Assembly: GCF_000959525.1 (NCBI RefSeq)
Contig: NZ_CP009831.1
Location: 496,001-560,000 of the forward strand
Source: Burkholderia multivorans ATCC BAA-247
GTDB taxonomy: Bacteria > Pseudomonadota > Gammaproteobacteria > Burkholderiales > Burkholderiaceae
DNA: 64,000 bases
Direction of reading: 5' to 3'
Position 1 is the first letter of the stretch. Every line of letters begins with the position of its first letter. Shown one piece after another: positions 17,155 through 25,611 of the stretch. A program made the translations under genes and the position numbers. The notes beneath the pieces are model-generated. The model was given only the letters and a program-made list of their open reading frames with translations, ran no database searches and had not been told where the DNA came from.

Positions 17155-18480
17155 ATGAACTCATCCGCACCCACCTCGACGGTCACGCTATCCGTCTCCC
17201 GCCAAGCCGGTTCGGTTCGCCGTGCGGTCACGACCGCGGTGGTCGGACAAGCGCTCGAATGGTATGACTTCTTTCTGTACGGCACGGCCGCCGCATTGCT
17301 GTTCGGCAAGCTGTTCTTTCCGGTCGGCACCGATCCGCTGACCGGCACGATCGCCGCGTTCGGCGGCTTCACGGTCGGCTTCGTCGCGCGACCGATCGGC
17401 GGCCTGCTGTGCGGCCACATCGGCGACCGGTACGGCCGCAAGACCGTGATGATGCTGACGATGGGCGTCGCGACTGCCGGGATGGGGTTATTGCCGACCT
17501 ATCGCGAGATCGGGATCGCCGCGCCGATCGCGCTCGTGCTGCTGCGCGTGCTGCAGGGGCTCGCCGCGGGCGGCGAATGGAGCGGCAGCATCCTGTTGAT
17601 CCACGAGAACGCGCCCGCCGAGCGGCGCGGTGCGCTCGCCGCGTGGAGCCCGTGCGGCGCCGCGTTCGGCTTCGTGTTGTCGACCGCCGCGTTTCTGCTC
17701 GTGCAGCGCTTGCCCGTTGCCGACATCGAAAGCTGGGGCTGGCGCATCCCGTTTCTCGCGAGCATCGTGCTGGTCGGCTTCGGCCTGTGGATGCGCCGCT
17801 CGGTCGGCGAAAGTGCGGCGTTCGAGCACGTGCGTTCCGAGCAGCACGCGAGCGCGGCACCGCTCGTCGACGTGCTGCGCGAGTGCCCGCGCGCGGTCGC
17901 GACCGTGTTCGGCTTGCGCTTCGGCGAAGGCGCGGTGTCGTACCTGCTCTTCTCGTTTTCGCTCGCCTACGGCAAGTTCATCGGTCTCGACGCGTCGTGG
18001 CTGCTGAGCGGGCTCGTGATCTCGATGCTGCTGATGATTCCGGTGACGCTCGCGGCCGGGCGGCTCACCGACCGGATCGGCCGCAAGCCGGTGTACCTGT
18101 TCGGCGCAATCGCCGTCGTGCTGATCGCTTACCCGTATTTCGTGCTGCTGCAGTCGGGCCGGTTCGAGTATGTGCTCGCCGCGCTGATCCTCGCGAACAG
18201 CGTCGCGATCGGGATTCTCGAAGGCGCGCAGCCCGCGTTCATCAGCGAGCTGCTGCCGGTGCGGCTGCGGTTCTCGGGGCTCGGCATCGGACGCGAGATC
18301 GCGTCGGTGCTCGGCGGCGGCCTGTCGCCGATGATCGCGACCGCACTGCTTGCGCACTACCGCAGCGCGGCGCCGATCGTCATCTATCTGATCGTGCTCG
18401 GCGCGATCACCATCGTCGCGACCTGTATCGCGCCGGAAACCTATCCGAAGGCGGCGCGCGACGCGCACCGCGTGCGCTGA
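17155..18480 (+). CDS. MHS-family MFS transporter
   Basis: A 441-residue permease of the metabolite:H+ symporter family (ShiA, ProP, KgtP relatives). Diagnostic stretches are 'GQALEWYDFFLYGTAAALLFG' in the first helix, 'FVARPIGGLLCGHIGDRYGRK' between helices 2 and 3 and 'RVLQGLAAGGEWSGSILLIHE' in helix 4. CGGAAA lies 13 bases before the start. It is divergent from iacC and cotranscribed with the second monooxygenase/reductase pair that follows 53 bp later, so it probably imports an aromatic or indolic acid. P. phytofirmans needs an MFS gene for dioxindole-3-acetate turnover; this or the permease at 24199 could be its counterpart. Confidence 0.82.
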   Translation: MNSSAPTSTVTLSVSRQAGSVRRAVTTAVVGQALEWYDFFLYGTAAALLFGKLFFPVGTDPLTGTIAAFGGFTVGFVARPIGGLLCGHIGDRYGRKTVMMLTMGVATAGMGLLPTYREIGIAAPIALVLLRVLQGLAAGGEWSGSILLIHENAPAERRGALAAWSPCGAAFGFVLSTAAFLLVQRLPVADIESWGWRIPFLASIVLVGFGLWMRRSVGESAAFEHVRSEQHASAAPLVDVLRECPRAVATVFGLRFGEGAVSYLLFSFSLAYGKFIGLDASWLLSGLVISMLLMIPVTLAAGRLTDRIGRKPVYLFGAIAVVLIAYPYFVLLQSGRFEYVLAALILANSVAIGILEGAQPAFISELLPVRLRFSGLGIGREIASVLGGGLSPMIATALLAHYRSAAPIVIYLIVLGAITIVATCIAPETYPKAARDAHRVR

Positions 18481-18533
18481 ACGCCGCTTGCCTCTTCGCT
18501 TTCCCTTCGTCAATTCAGGATCAGGACATCGCC

Positions 18534-19736
18534 ATGCAAACTTCAACCGTCGTTCGCCCATTCGAGCAGGCCGCGCCTTCCGGGCTGGCGCCGCAAACCG
18601 ACGACACGTCGCCGCTGCCGCTCGATGCGGTGATTGCCGAAGTCGAGCGGCGGCGCGACGAGTTCGACCGGCTGTCGCATGTGCCGCGCGACGTGATCGC
18701 GCTGATGAAGCGCGCGGGCATCTTCCGCGCCGGCACGCCGAAGCAGTTCGGCGGCGATGCGCTGCCCCCGCATGAGTTCGTCGCGATGCTCGAGCGGATC
18801 GCCGTCGCGGACGGCTCGGCCGCGTGGGTCGCCGCGTTCGGCTCCGCGAACACGTATCTCGCGGCGCTGCCGCTCGACACGCAGCGTACGATCTATGCGA
18901 GCGGGCCGGACCAGGTGTTCGCGGGCGGCCTCTATCCGCTGCAGCCCGCGCAACGCGTGCCGGGCGGCTATCGTGTGTCGGGGCGCTGGCGTTTCGCGAG
19001 CGGCTGCAAAGGGGCCGACTGGATCGGCGTCGGCATCGGCGGTGCCGCGGGCGAAGGCGGAGGCGCGCCGGGCAAGCCGTTCACCGCGGTGTTTCCGGCC
19101 GCCGAAGTCGAGATCGTCGAGAACTGGCGCGTGGTCGGCATGCAGGGCACCGGCAGCCACGACCTCGCGCTCGACGACACGTTCGTCGCCGATGCATGGA
19201 CCTTCGTGCGCGGCGGCGAGCCGACCGTCGACGAACCGTTGTACCGCTATCCGGCCGTCGCGTATCAGGCGCAGGTTCATGCGGCCGTCAACGTCGGCCT
19301 CGCGCGCGCGGCGCTCGATCTGCTGACCGCGATGTCCGGCGCGACGAAGACCACGACGGGCGCGCCGCGCCTCGGCGACCGGCCGTACTACCGCGCAGGC
19401 CTCGCGAAGGCCGAGGCCGACTGGCGCAGTGCGCGCGCCTTTTTCTACGAGACTGCGGAACAGGTGTGGGCGTCGCTCGTCGCGGGTCGGCCCGTTTCGC
19501 CGTCGCAGGCGAATCTGCTGCGCCTGAGCGCGACGCATGCGGCACAGGTCTGCGCGAAGGTCGTGATGCAGGCCTATCAGCTCGCGGGAACGGCGGCGAT
19601 CTACCGCGAAAACCGCCTGCAGCAGCTGGTGCGCGATTCGATCGTCGTCACGCAGCACGCGTTTCTCGGCGAAGCGACCTACGACGGCTCGGGCGCGCTG
19701 TTCGCCGGCGTCGATCCCGTCACGCCGTATCCGTGA
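18534..19736 (+). CDS. Flavin-dependent monooxygenase, IacA paralogue
   Basis: A 400-residue group D flavin monooxygenase clearly paralogous to the iacA product: the two share long stretches such as 'RRDEFDRLSHVPRDVIAL', 'ADGSAAWVA-FGSAN-YLAALPLDTQ', 'ASGPDQVFAGGL' and 'VVGMQGTGSHDL'. AGGA at 18523-18526 precedes the ATG by seven bases. It is followed 38 bp later by its own flavin reductase and then an EthD-like protein, making a complete two-component oxygenase module with a permease upstream. Differences from IacA in the 170-190 loop (Gly-rich here) may alter substrate choice. Likely substrates are indole-3-acetate itself or a related indole; indole oxygenases IifC/IndA are of the same family. 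Confidence 0.8.
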   Translation: MQTSTVVRPFEQAAPSGLAPQTDDTSPLPLDAVIAEVERRRDEFDRLSHVPRDVIALMKRAGIFRAGTPKQFGGDALPPHEFVAMLERIAVADGSAAWVAAFGSANTYLAALPLDTQRTIYASGPDQVFAGGLYPLQPAQRVPGGYRVSGRWRFASGCKGADWIGVGIGGAAGEGGGAPGKPFTAVFPAAEVEIVENWRVVGMQGTGSHDLALDDTFVADAWTFVRGGEPTVDEPLYRYPAVAYQAQVHAAVNVGLARAALDLLTAMSGATKTTTGAPRLGDRPYYRAGLAKAEADWRSARAFFYETAEQVWASLVAGRPVSPSQANLLRLSATHAAQVCAKVVMQAYQLAGTAAIYRENRLQQLVRDSIVVTQHAFLGEATYDGSGALFAGVDPVTPYP

Positions 19737-19774
19737 ACGCCACCGCTATGCGTTTTGACGAACAGGAGCCATCC

Positions 19775-20302
19775 ATGAATCATTCGACTCCCCTCGACGA
19801 CGTCCGGCGAAACTTTCGCGAGGCGATGTCGCGCCTGCCGGCCGGCGTGAACGTCATCACGACCGACGGCGCGCGCGGCCGCTGGGGCATCACCGCGAGC
19901 GCGGTCTGCTCGGTGACCGATGCGCCGCCGACGATGCTCGTCTGCATCAACCGCGGCAGCCGCGCGCACGACATCATGCGCGGCAACGGGCGCGTCGCGA
20001 TCAATCTGCTGCCGTCCGGGTGCGAGTCGATCGCGCAGGCGTTTGCCGGCATGACGCAAACGCCCGGCGACGCGCGCTTCGACGATACGCGCTGGGTCGA
20101 CGGCGCGACCGGCGTGCCCGTGCTCGCCGACGCGAACGTCAGCCTGGAAGGGCACATCATCGACAGCAAGGCGGTCGGCTCGCATTCGGTGATGTTCGTC
20201 GAGATCGACCATATCGCGCTGCGCTCGCCCGGCGACGGACTGATCTATTTCGGCCGCGCGTTTCATCGGCTCGCGCATCCGCTTGCCGTGCACGCGGGGT
20301 GA
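19775..20302 (+). CDS. Flavin reductase, IacG paralogue
   Basis: A 175-residue FMN-binding split-barrel reductase, paralogue of the protein encoded at 7166-7720 ('NVITTDGARGRWGITASAVCSVTDAPPTMLVCIN' corresponds segment by segment; 'GSHSVMFVEID' and 'DGLIYFGRAFHRL' near the C-terminus). AGGAG at 19764-19768 supports the ATG at 19775 over an in-frame upstream ATG. It directly follows the second flavin monooxygenase and should feed it with reduced FMN or FAD. It could equally be the true IacG, with the first paralogue specialised; sequence alone does not decide. Confidence 0.8.
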   Translation: MNHSTPLDDVRRNFREAMSRLPAGVNVITTDGARGRWGITASAVCSVTDAPPTMLVCINRGSRAHDIMRGNGRVAINLLPSGCESIAQAFAGMTQTPGDARFDDTRWVDGATGVPVLADANVSLEGHIIDSKAVGSHSVMFVEIDHIALRSPGDGLIYFGRAFHRLAHPLAVHAG

Positions 20303-20305
20303 CGC

Positions 20306-21007
20306 ATGGAGGTGTGCCTGTTCCTGATTGCCGAGCACGGCGACGACGACGCGCACGCGGCGTCGCCCGACGTCGCGCCGGCACCGGACGCGTTGCGCGG
20401 CATGCGCGGGCTCGCGCGATGGATCGTGCACCGGCCGGTCGCATTCGCGGCCGATCGCGCCGATCCGGTGCCGCGTCCGCGTTCGCCCGCATGCGTGCTG
20501 CAATGCTATTTCGACGATCTCGACGCACTCGAAGCGATGCTCGCGCCGGCCGGCGCGGCGCGCGCGTTCGTCGAACGCTGCGCCGCCGCCGGGCTGCGCG
20601 TCGCGCAGCAGGCGATGGCGGTGCGCCGCGTGCCGCTGGCCGGCACAGGCGCGGGCGCGCAATGCTGCACGTACCTCGTCAGCTACGAGGGCGAGGCCGC
20701 GGACGCCAACGCGTGGCTGTCGCACTATCTCGACCATCATCCGCCGCTGATGGCGCAACTGCCCGGCATTCGCGAGATCGAGATCTATACGCGCATCGAC
20801 TATCGAAGCGCGCTGCCGGTCCCGCGCGCGCGGGCCATGCAGCGCAACAAGGTCGTGTTCGACGATGCAGGCGCGCTGGCCGACGCGCTCGCATCGCCAG
20901 TGCGCATGCTGATGCGCCGCGACTTCGAGGCCTTGCCGCCGTTTACCGGTGCGACGCCGCACTTCCCGATGGCGAGCCGCGTTTGTGAGATAACATGCGC
21001 CGAATAG
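20306..21007 (+). CDS. EthD-like dimeric alpha-beta barrel protein
   Basis: A 233-residue protein starting three bases after the flavin reductase stop. The C-terminal half contains 'NAWLSHYLDHHPPLMAQLPGIREIEIYTRIDY', a pattern close to EthD domains (His-His-Pro-Leu, then Pro-Gly), which are ferredoxin-like folds found in ring-cleaving or polyketide-type monooxygenases and dehalogenases. The N-terminal half, 'CLFLIAEHGDDD', may form a second similar barrel. No metal or flavin motif is seen. In indole degradation clusters a cofactor-independent oxygenase acts downstream of the flavin monooxygenase; this gene is placed where such an enzyme would be expected, but that is inference. Confidence 0.55.
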   Translation: MEVCLFLIAEHGDDDAHAASPDVAPAPDALRGMRGLARWIVHRPVAFAADRADPVPRPRSPACVLQCYFDDLDALEAMLAPAGAARAFVERCAAAGLRVAQQAMAVRRVPLAGTGAGAQCCTYLVSYEGEAADANAWLSHYLDHHPPLMAQLPGIREIEIYTRIDYRSALPVPRARAMQRNKVVFDDAGALADALASPVRMLMRRDFEALPPFTGATPHFPMASRVCEITCAE

Positions 21008-21105
21008 CCCGCGCGCTGCGCGGCGCCGGCCGTCCGCGGTGACCTGCACGCGACACGGCGCCCGGCGCGCGGCGTCGCGCATCCTACCGGCGGTTCACGA
21101 GCGCC

Positions 21106-22026
21106 ATGAACAAGTCCCATCCGGTCGTCACCGATCTCAATCTGCTGCGCGTGTTCCTCGCGATCTCGGAACTGCGCAGCCTGACCGCGGCCGGCGAACG
21201 GCTCGGGCTGACGCAGCCGGCCGTCAGTCACGCGCTGCGGCGGCTGCGCAATCTGTTCGACGATCCGCTGTTCGTGCGTACGCCGGCCGGCATGGCGCCG
21301 ACCGATGCCGCGCGCCAGTTGCACGGGCCGCTGACGCGCGCGTTCGACATCATCGACCTCGCCGTGCAGCAGGTCGCGCATTTCGATCCGGCCACCGCGA
21401 GCCGCGTGTTCCGCATTTCGATGTCGGACATGTCGGAGTTCTACTTCCTGCCGCCGCTGCTCGCGAGGCTCGCGGAAGTCGCACCGGGCGTGCGCGTCGA
21501 GATCGCGAGCGCCGCTGTGGAAGCGGTCGGTGCCGCGATGCGCAGCGGCGAGATCGATCTCGCGCTCGGCTATGTGCCGGATCCGGGCCCAGGATGCGTG
21601 AGCGAGCCGCTCTTTACGGACGAGCACGTGTGCATGGTGCGTGCCGGGCATCCGCTGCGCAAGCGCACGCCGACGCAGGCCGACCTGGCCGCGCTGCGCT
21701 ATATCTATGCGAGCAGCGACGCGACCGGGCACCGGATGGTCGAAACCTGGCTCGACGAGCTGCAGGTCGAACGCACCATCGTGCTGCGCCTGCCGCATTT
21801 CATCGTCGCGCCGGAGATCGTCCAGCATACCGATCTCGCGATCATCTTTCCGCGCAGCGTCGCGGAGCGCTTCAACCGCGGCCGCGCATTCCGGATCCTG
21901 CCGTTGCCGTTCGTGCTGCCGCCGATCGAAATCGACCTGCATACGCACGCGCAGTTTTCGGCGGATCCCGGTATCGCGTGGCTACGCGCGCTGATCGTCG
22001 ACATGTTCCGCCGCCCGGTCGCGTAA
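21106..22026 (+). CDS. LysR-type regulator, NodD/NahR-like
   Basis: A 306-residue LysR regulator. N-terminal winged HTH: 'VTDLNLLRVFLAISELRSLTAAGERLGLTQPAVSHALRRLRNLFDDPLFVRT', with 'DPLFVRTPAGMAPT' that is typical of the NodD/NahR/LinR branch. Residues 95-300 form the periplasmic-binding-like ligand domain ('ATASRVFRISMSDMSEFYFLPPL'). It is followed 99 bp later by a paralogue of the same length. NodD-class regulators recognise AT-N10-GAT elements, and such elements lie in the iacC and iacF promoters, so one or both of these regulators probably control iac genes, perhaps responding to dioxindole-3-acetate as known for P. phytofirmans. Confidence 0.85.
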   Translation: MNKSHPVVTDLNLLRVFLAISELRSLTAAGERLGLTQPAVSHALRRLRNLFDDPLFVRTPAGMAPTDAARQLHGPLTRAFDIIDLAVQQVAHFDPATASRVFRISMSDMSEFYFLPPLLARLAEVAPGVRVEIASAAVEAVGAAMRSGEIDLALGYVPDPGPGCVSEPLFTDEHVCMVRAGHPLRKRTPTQADLAALRYIYASSDATGHRMVETWLDELQVERTIVLRLPHFIVAPEIVQHTDLAIIFPRSVAERFNRGRAFRILPLPFVLPPIEIDLHTHAQFSADPGIAWLRALIVDMFRRPVA

Positions 22027-22125
22027 CCGCGCGCCGTGCGCCGGCCGCGCAGCCGTCGGTCGTCGCATCCGCTTCACTGATTTAGAATGCGTTCACGCAT
22101 CAATTTGACGAATAGCGGAGGCTGC

Positions 22126-23046
22126 ATGACGTCGGTCGATCATCTCGATCTGAACCTGCTGCGGGTGTTCCAGGCGATCGTCGAGGAACGCAACCTGACG
22201 AAGGCCGGCGAGCGGCTTGCGCTGTCGCAGCCGGCCGTCAGCTATTCGCTCGGACGGCTACGCACGCTGTTCGACGATCCGCTGTTCGTGCGCACGCGCG
22301 CGGGCATGCAGCCGACACCCGTCGCACTCGAACTCGCGGGCATCGTCGGCAAGGCGCTCGACATGGTGCGCGTCGCGCTGCGCTATGCGGAGCGCTTCGA
22401 TCCGGCGACGAGCACGCGCACGTTCCGGCTGTCGCTGTCGGATGCCGGCGAGATGGCGTATCTGCCCGCGATCTGCCGCGCACTGCGCGAGCGCGCGCCG
22501 CGCGTGACGCTCAGTGTGCAGCCGATGCCGGTCGAGGCGATCGAGGAAGCGCTGCGCGCGAGCCGGCTCGATTTCGCGATCGGCAATCTGCCGGAGCTGA
22601 TGCCGCGCACGCGCCATCAGCTGCTGTTCGAGGAAACCTACGTCTGCATGACGGGCCGCCGGCGCGGATTGCCGAGCGGCGCAGCACTGACGCTCGAGCA
22701 GTTCGTGCGGGCCGCGCACGTCAACGTGAAGTCGGTCGAGCACAGCCATCACGCGCTCGACGACGCGCTGCGCGCGCAGAGCGTCGGCCGCAACGTCGCG
22801 CTCGAAGTGCCGCACTTCGTCGCACTGCCGGGCGTGCTGCAGGTAACGGACCTGTATGCCACGCTGCCGAAGCGGCTCGCGCAGATCCTGAACCGCGGCA
22901 ACGCGTTCCGGCTTTACGCGCTGCCGGTGCCGCTGCCGCCCGCCCCGGTGACGATGCACTGGCATGAGCATTTCCACGAGGACGAAGGCATTACGTGGAT
23001 GCGTGCACTGCTTGCGGAGATCGTCGAACGCTTCGACGGCGCGTGA
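22126..23046 (+). CDS. LysR-type regulator, second NodD/NahR-like paralogue
   Basis: A 306-residue LysR regulator, paralogue of its upstream neighbour: 'DHLDLNLLRVFQAIVEERNLTKAGERLALSQPAVSYSLGRLRTLFDDPLFVRTRAGM' and 'ATSTRTFRLSLSDAGEMAYLPAI' align without gaps with the first one. CGGAGG at 22116-22121 fixes the ATG at 22126, although the frame is open from 22087. The stop is 22 bp from the convergent iacF stop. Tandem duplication followed by divergence would allow two effectors or hetero-tetramers, which is inference. One of the pair is likely the regulator that binds the shared iacC/iacF operator. Confidence 0.83.
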   Translation: MTSVDHLDLNLLRVFQAIVEERNLTKAGERLALSQPAVSYSLGRLRTLFDDPLFVRTRAGMQPTPVALELAGIVGKALDMVRVALRYAERFDPATSTRTFRLSLSDAGEMAYLPAICRALRERAPRVTLSVQPMPVEAIEEALRASRLDFAIGNLPELMPRTRHQLLFEETYVCMTGRRRGLPSGAALTLEQFVRAAHVNVKSVEHSHHALDDALRAQSVGRNVALEVPHFVALPGVLQVTDLYATLPKRLAQILNRGNAFRLYALPVPLPPAPVTMHWHEHFHEDEGITWMRALLAEIVERFDGA

Positions 23047-23068
23047 CGCGCTCGCGGCCGCGCGCCGT

Positions 23069-24049
23069 TTATAGATCGAGCACGAGCACCGGCGAGCGCG
23101 CGCGCGACACGCAACAGCAGATCACCGAATTGCTCGCGCGTTCGGCCTTGCTGAGGCAGTGATCGCGGTGGTCGGGCTCGCCGTCGACGACCGGCACCAT
23201 GCAGGTGCCGCACACGCCTTCGCCGCACGACGTGTCGACTTCGATGCCGATACGCGCGAGCGCGTCGACGATCGACGTGTCGGGCGCGACGCGCACGGAC
23301 TGACCGCTGCGTTGTAGCCGCACCTCGAAGCCTTCGGATGCGCTTGCGCTGGCGGCGTCGCTGGCGACAACCGATTCGGCCGCGAAGCGCTCGAGATGGA
23401 TCGCGTCGTCCGGCACGCGCGTCGCGGCGGCGGCAATCACCGCGTCCATGAACGGCGCAGGGCCGCAGGTGTACACGTGTGCCTGCGCGTCGACCGATTC
23501 GACGCAGCGACCGAGTTCGCGCGCAAGCGCGTCGCGCTCGACGCCGTAATGGAACGTCACGTGCGATGCGAACGGTTCGGCCGACAGTTCGTCGACGAAC
23601 GCCGCATGGTCGCGGCTGCGCGCGAAATAGTGGAGCCGGTAGCGGGCGCCGCGCTGCGCGAGCGCATACGCCATCGACAGCAGCGGCGTGATGCCGATGC
23701 CGGCTGCGATCAGCACGTGTTCGCTCGCGTCGTCGGCGAGCCGGAACAGGTTGCGCGGCGTGCCGATTGACAGCTCGGTGCCGACGCGGACGTCGTCGTG
23801 CAGCGAACGCGACCCGCCGCGCGACTGCGTTTCCTTCTTCACGGCGAACAGATAACTGCCGCGCTCGTCGGGGCGGCCGCACAGCGAGTATTGGCGCGTG
23901 ATGCCGGACGGCGCGGTGACGTCGATATGGGCGCCCGGTTCGTATGCGTCGAGCGGCTGGCCGTCGACGCGCGACACGCGGAAACAGCGGATGTCCTGCG
24001 CCGCGTCGATCAGCGCGTCGATCCGGACCTGGTGGCGATTGGCTTGCAT
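23069..24049 (-). CDS. iacF: Ferredoxin-NAD(P)H reductase of the Rieske oxygenase, probable IacF
   Basis: A 326-residue class IA (phthalate dioxygenase reductase/VanB-like) reductase. Order: FMN/FAD domain with 'RQYSLCGRPDERGSYLFAVKKE' at about 63-85, NAD domain with 'LIAAGIGITPLLSMAYAL' and 'YTCGPAPFMDAV', then a C-terminal plant-type [2Fe-2S] domain with Cys ligands in 'TSCGEGVCGTCMVPV' and a fourth Cys in 'HRDHCLS'. It passes electrons from NADH to the IacC Rieske centre. Separated from iacCD by about 7 kb but sharing the same promoter/operator layout, which supports the partnership. Start ATG at 24049. Confidence 0.85.
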   Translation of the reverse strand: MQANRHQVRIDALIDAAQDIRCFRVSRVDGQPLDAYEPGAHIDVTAPSGITRQYSLCGRPDERGSYLFAVKKETQSRGGSRSLHDDVRVGTELSIGTPRNLFRLADDASEHVLIAAGIGITPLLSMAYALAQRGARYRLHYFARSRDHAAFVDELSAEPFASHVTFHYGVERDALARELGRCVESVDAQAHVYTCGPAPFMDAVIAAAATRVPDDAIHLERFAAESVVASDAASASASEGFEVRLQRSGQSVRVAPDTSIVDALARIGIEVDTSCGEGVCGTCMVPVVDGEPDHRDHCLSKAERASNSVICCCVSRARSPVLVLDL

Positions 24050-24110
24050 GAGTCGATTCCGTGGGGATCGGGAAAGCCGGCGCGACACCCGTCGCGCCGT
24101 GATGCGATCG

Positions 24111-24180
24111 AGAATAGGGAGCGGCATCGCATAAATCAAATCGATTAAAAAACGATGCCCTAATCAGTTGGATGGATAAC
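24111..24180 (-). promoter_or_regulatory. iacF promoter with LysR-type operator
   Basis: Minus-strand TTGATT (plus 24134-24139) and TATTCT (plus 24111-24116) are separated by 17 bases. Upstream is AT-N10-GAT (plus 24163-24177) with TGGATAAC at 24173-24180. A 19-base block at 24136-24154 matches the block at 16927-16945 near iacC in 17 positions. Confidence 0.68.
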
Positions 24181-24198
24181 TCGTGGGTGTGAACGGGC

Positions 24199-25611
24199 TC
24201 AGTGCGCAGCCGAGCCGGGCGCGGCGATCGCGCCGGCCGCGCTATCCGCGGCGGGTGCGGCCGCCTGCACGTGGCCGCGCTCGCGCTCGAGGCTGCGGCG
24301 ATAGTGGCGGCAGCCGGCGCCGAGCAGCAGCGCAGCGAGCGCGGCCGCCGCGACGTTGACGATCGACATCGAGTGACCGACCGCCGCCGGTGTGCCGAAC
24401 ACGCGGTCGGTGAACAGCGCGACGACGGTCGTGCCGATGCCGAGCGCGATCAGGTTCGAGACGAGCAGGAACAGCGCGGAGATTTGCGCGCGCATCTGGT
24501 TCGGTGCGAGCGTTTGCATCGCGGCGGTCGACGTCGGCATCGGAAACGACGCAAAGAACATCGCGATCACGAGCATGGCGAGCGACGCCGGCAGCGCATC
24601 GAGCTGCGTGAACAGCGTGGCGGGCACGATCATGCATGCGGCGCCGATCGCGCCGGCGCGCATCGGCGCATCGACGCGGCCGCGCCGCAGCAGCCAGTCG
24701 TTGAGCCAGCCGCCGCAGAATACGCCGGCCGTGTTCGCGACGAGCAACACGATGCCGAGCGTATAGCCGGCTTCGACGGCCGTCATCCCGAAACGGCGGA
24801 TATAGAACGCGGGCGTCCAGCTGAGCAGGCAGTACAGCGCCATCGCATAGAACGAGAAGCCGAGATAGTGGCACGCGAACGTCGCGCGATGCGTGCCGAC
24901 GAAACGCAGCGAATCGCGCATCGATACGCGCCGCACGGCGCCGGAACGATCCTGCGCGAGCCCCTTGCGCTGCGGGTCGCGCACGGTCGCGACGAACAGC
25001 AGCGCGACGAGCAGGCCGGGCAGCCCGACGATCAGGAACGTGACCTGCCACGCATGCACCTGCCCGACGATCGGCAGCGTGAACGCGCTCGCATGCTTGA
25101 GCAGCGCGATCACGTAGCCGCCGATCAGGAACGCGACGCCGCCGCCGATGAACGAGCCGAGCGAATACACGGCGATCGCGCGGCCGAGCTTCTCCTTCGG
25201 AAAGTAGTCGGCGAGCATCGAATAGGCGCCGGGCGACAGCGCGGCTTCGCCGACGCCGACGCCCATGCGCGCGACGAACATGTGCACGAAGTGCTGGCTG
25301 AGCCCGCACAGCGCGGTCGCGATGCTCCACAGCGCGATGCCGAGCGAGATGATGCGCGGGCGCGCATAGCGATCGGCGAGATAGGCGACGGGCAGCCCCA
25401 TCACGGCGTAGAACAGCGAGAACGCGAAGCCGTTCAGCAGACTGAACTGCGTATCGGTCAGATGCAGGTCGCGCTTGATCGGTTCGATCATCAGCACGAG
25501 CACCTGGCGATCGACGAACGAAAAGACGTACGCAAGCATGCAGATGACGACGACGTACCACTCGTACGTATAGCGCTTGCCGTCGGCAGCGCGGGGCAGG
25601 GATGCGGACAT
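24199..25611 (-). CDS. Spinster-like MFS transporter
   Basis: A 470-residue twelve-helix permease. 'AYVFSFVDRQVLVLMIEPIKRDLHLTDTQFSLLNGFAFSLFYAVMGLPVAYLADR' is typical of the Spinster/GlpT-distant MFS group common beside aromatic degradation genes. The C-terminal 35 residues are an Ala-rich cytoplasmic tail. GGAG lies 11 bases before the ATG at 25611. It is upstream of iacF on the same strand, 150 bp apart with iacF having its own promoter, and divergent from a porin gene. Together with the porin it may form an outer-plus-inner membrane uptake route for an aromatic acid; that is inference. Confidence 0.82.
   Translation of the reverse strand: MSASLPRAADGKRYTYEWYVVVICMLAYVFSFVDRQVLVLMIEPIKRDLHLTDTQFSLLNGFAFSLFYAVMGLPVAYLADRYARPRIISLGIALWSIATALCGLSQHFVHMFVARMGVGVGEAALSPGAYSMLADYFPKEKLGRAIAVYSLGSFIGGGVAFLIGGYVIALLKHASAFTLPIVGQVHAWQVTFLIVGLPGLLVALLFVATVRDPQRKGLAQDRSGAVRRVSMRDSLRFVGTHRATFACHYLGFSFYAMALYCLLSWTPAFYIRRFGMTAVEAGYTLGIVLLVANTAGVFCGGWLNDWLLRRGRVDAPMRAGAIGAACMIVPATLFTQLDALPASLAMLVIAMFFASFPMPTSTAAMQTLAPNQMRAQISALFLLVSNLIALGIGTTVVALFTDRVFGTPAAVGHSMSIVNVAAAALAALLLGAGCRHYRRSLERERGHVQAAAPAADSAAGAIAAPGSAAH

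Noticed and set aside
24199-25611. Upstream start at 25848 for the Spinster-like permease
   Set aside because: The additional 79 residues are Arg/Pro/Cys-rich without similarity, and the start at 25611 has a ribosome site.
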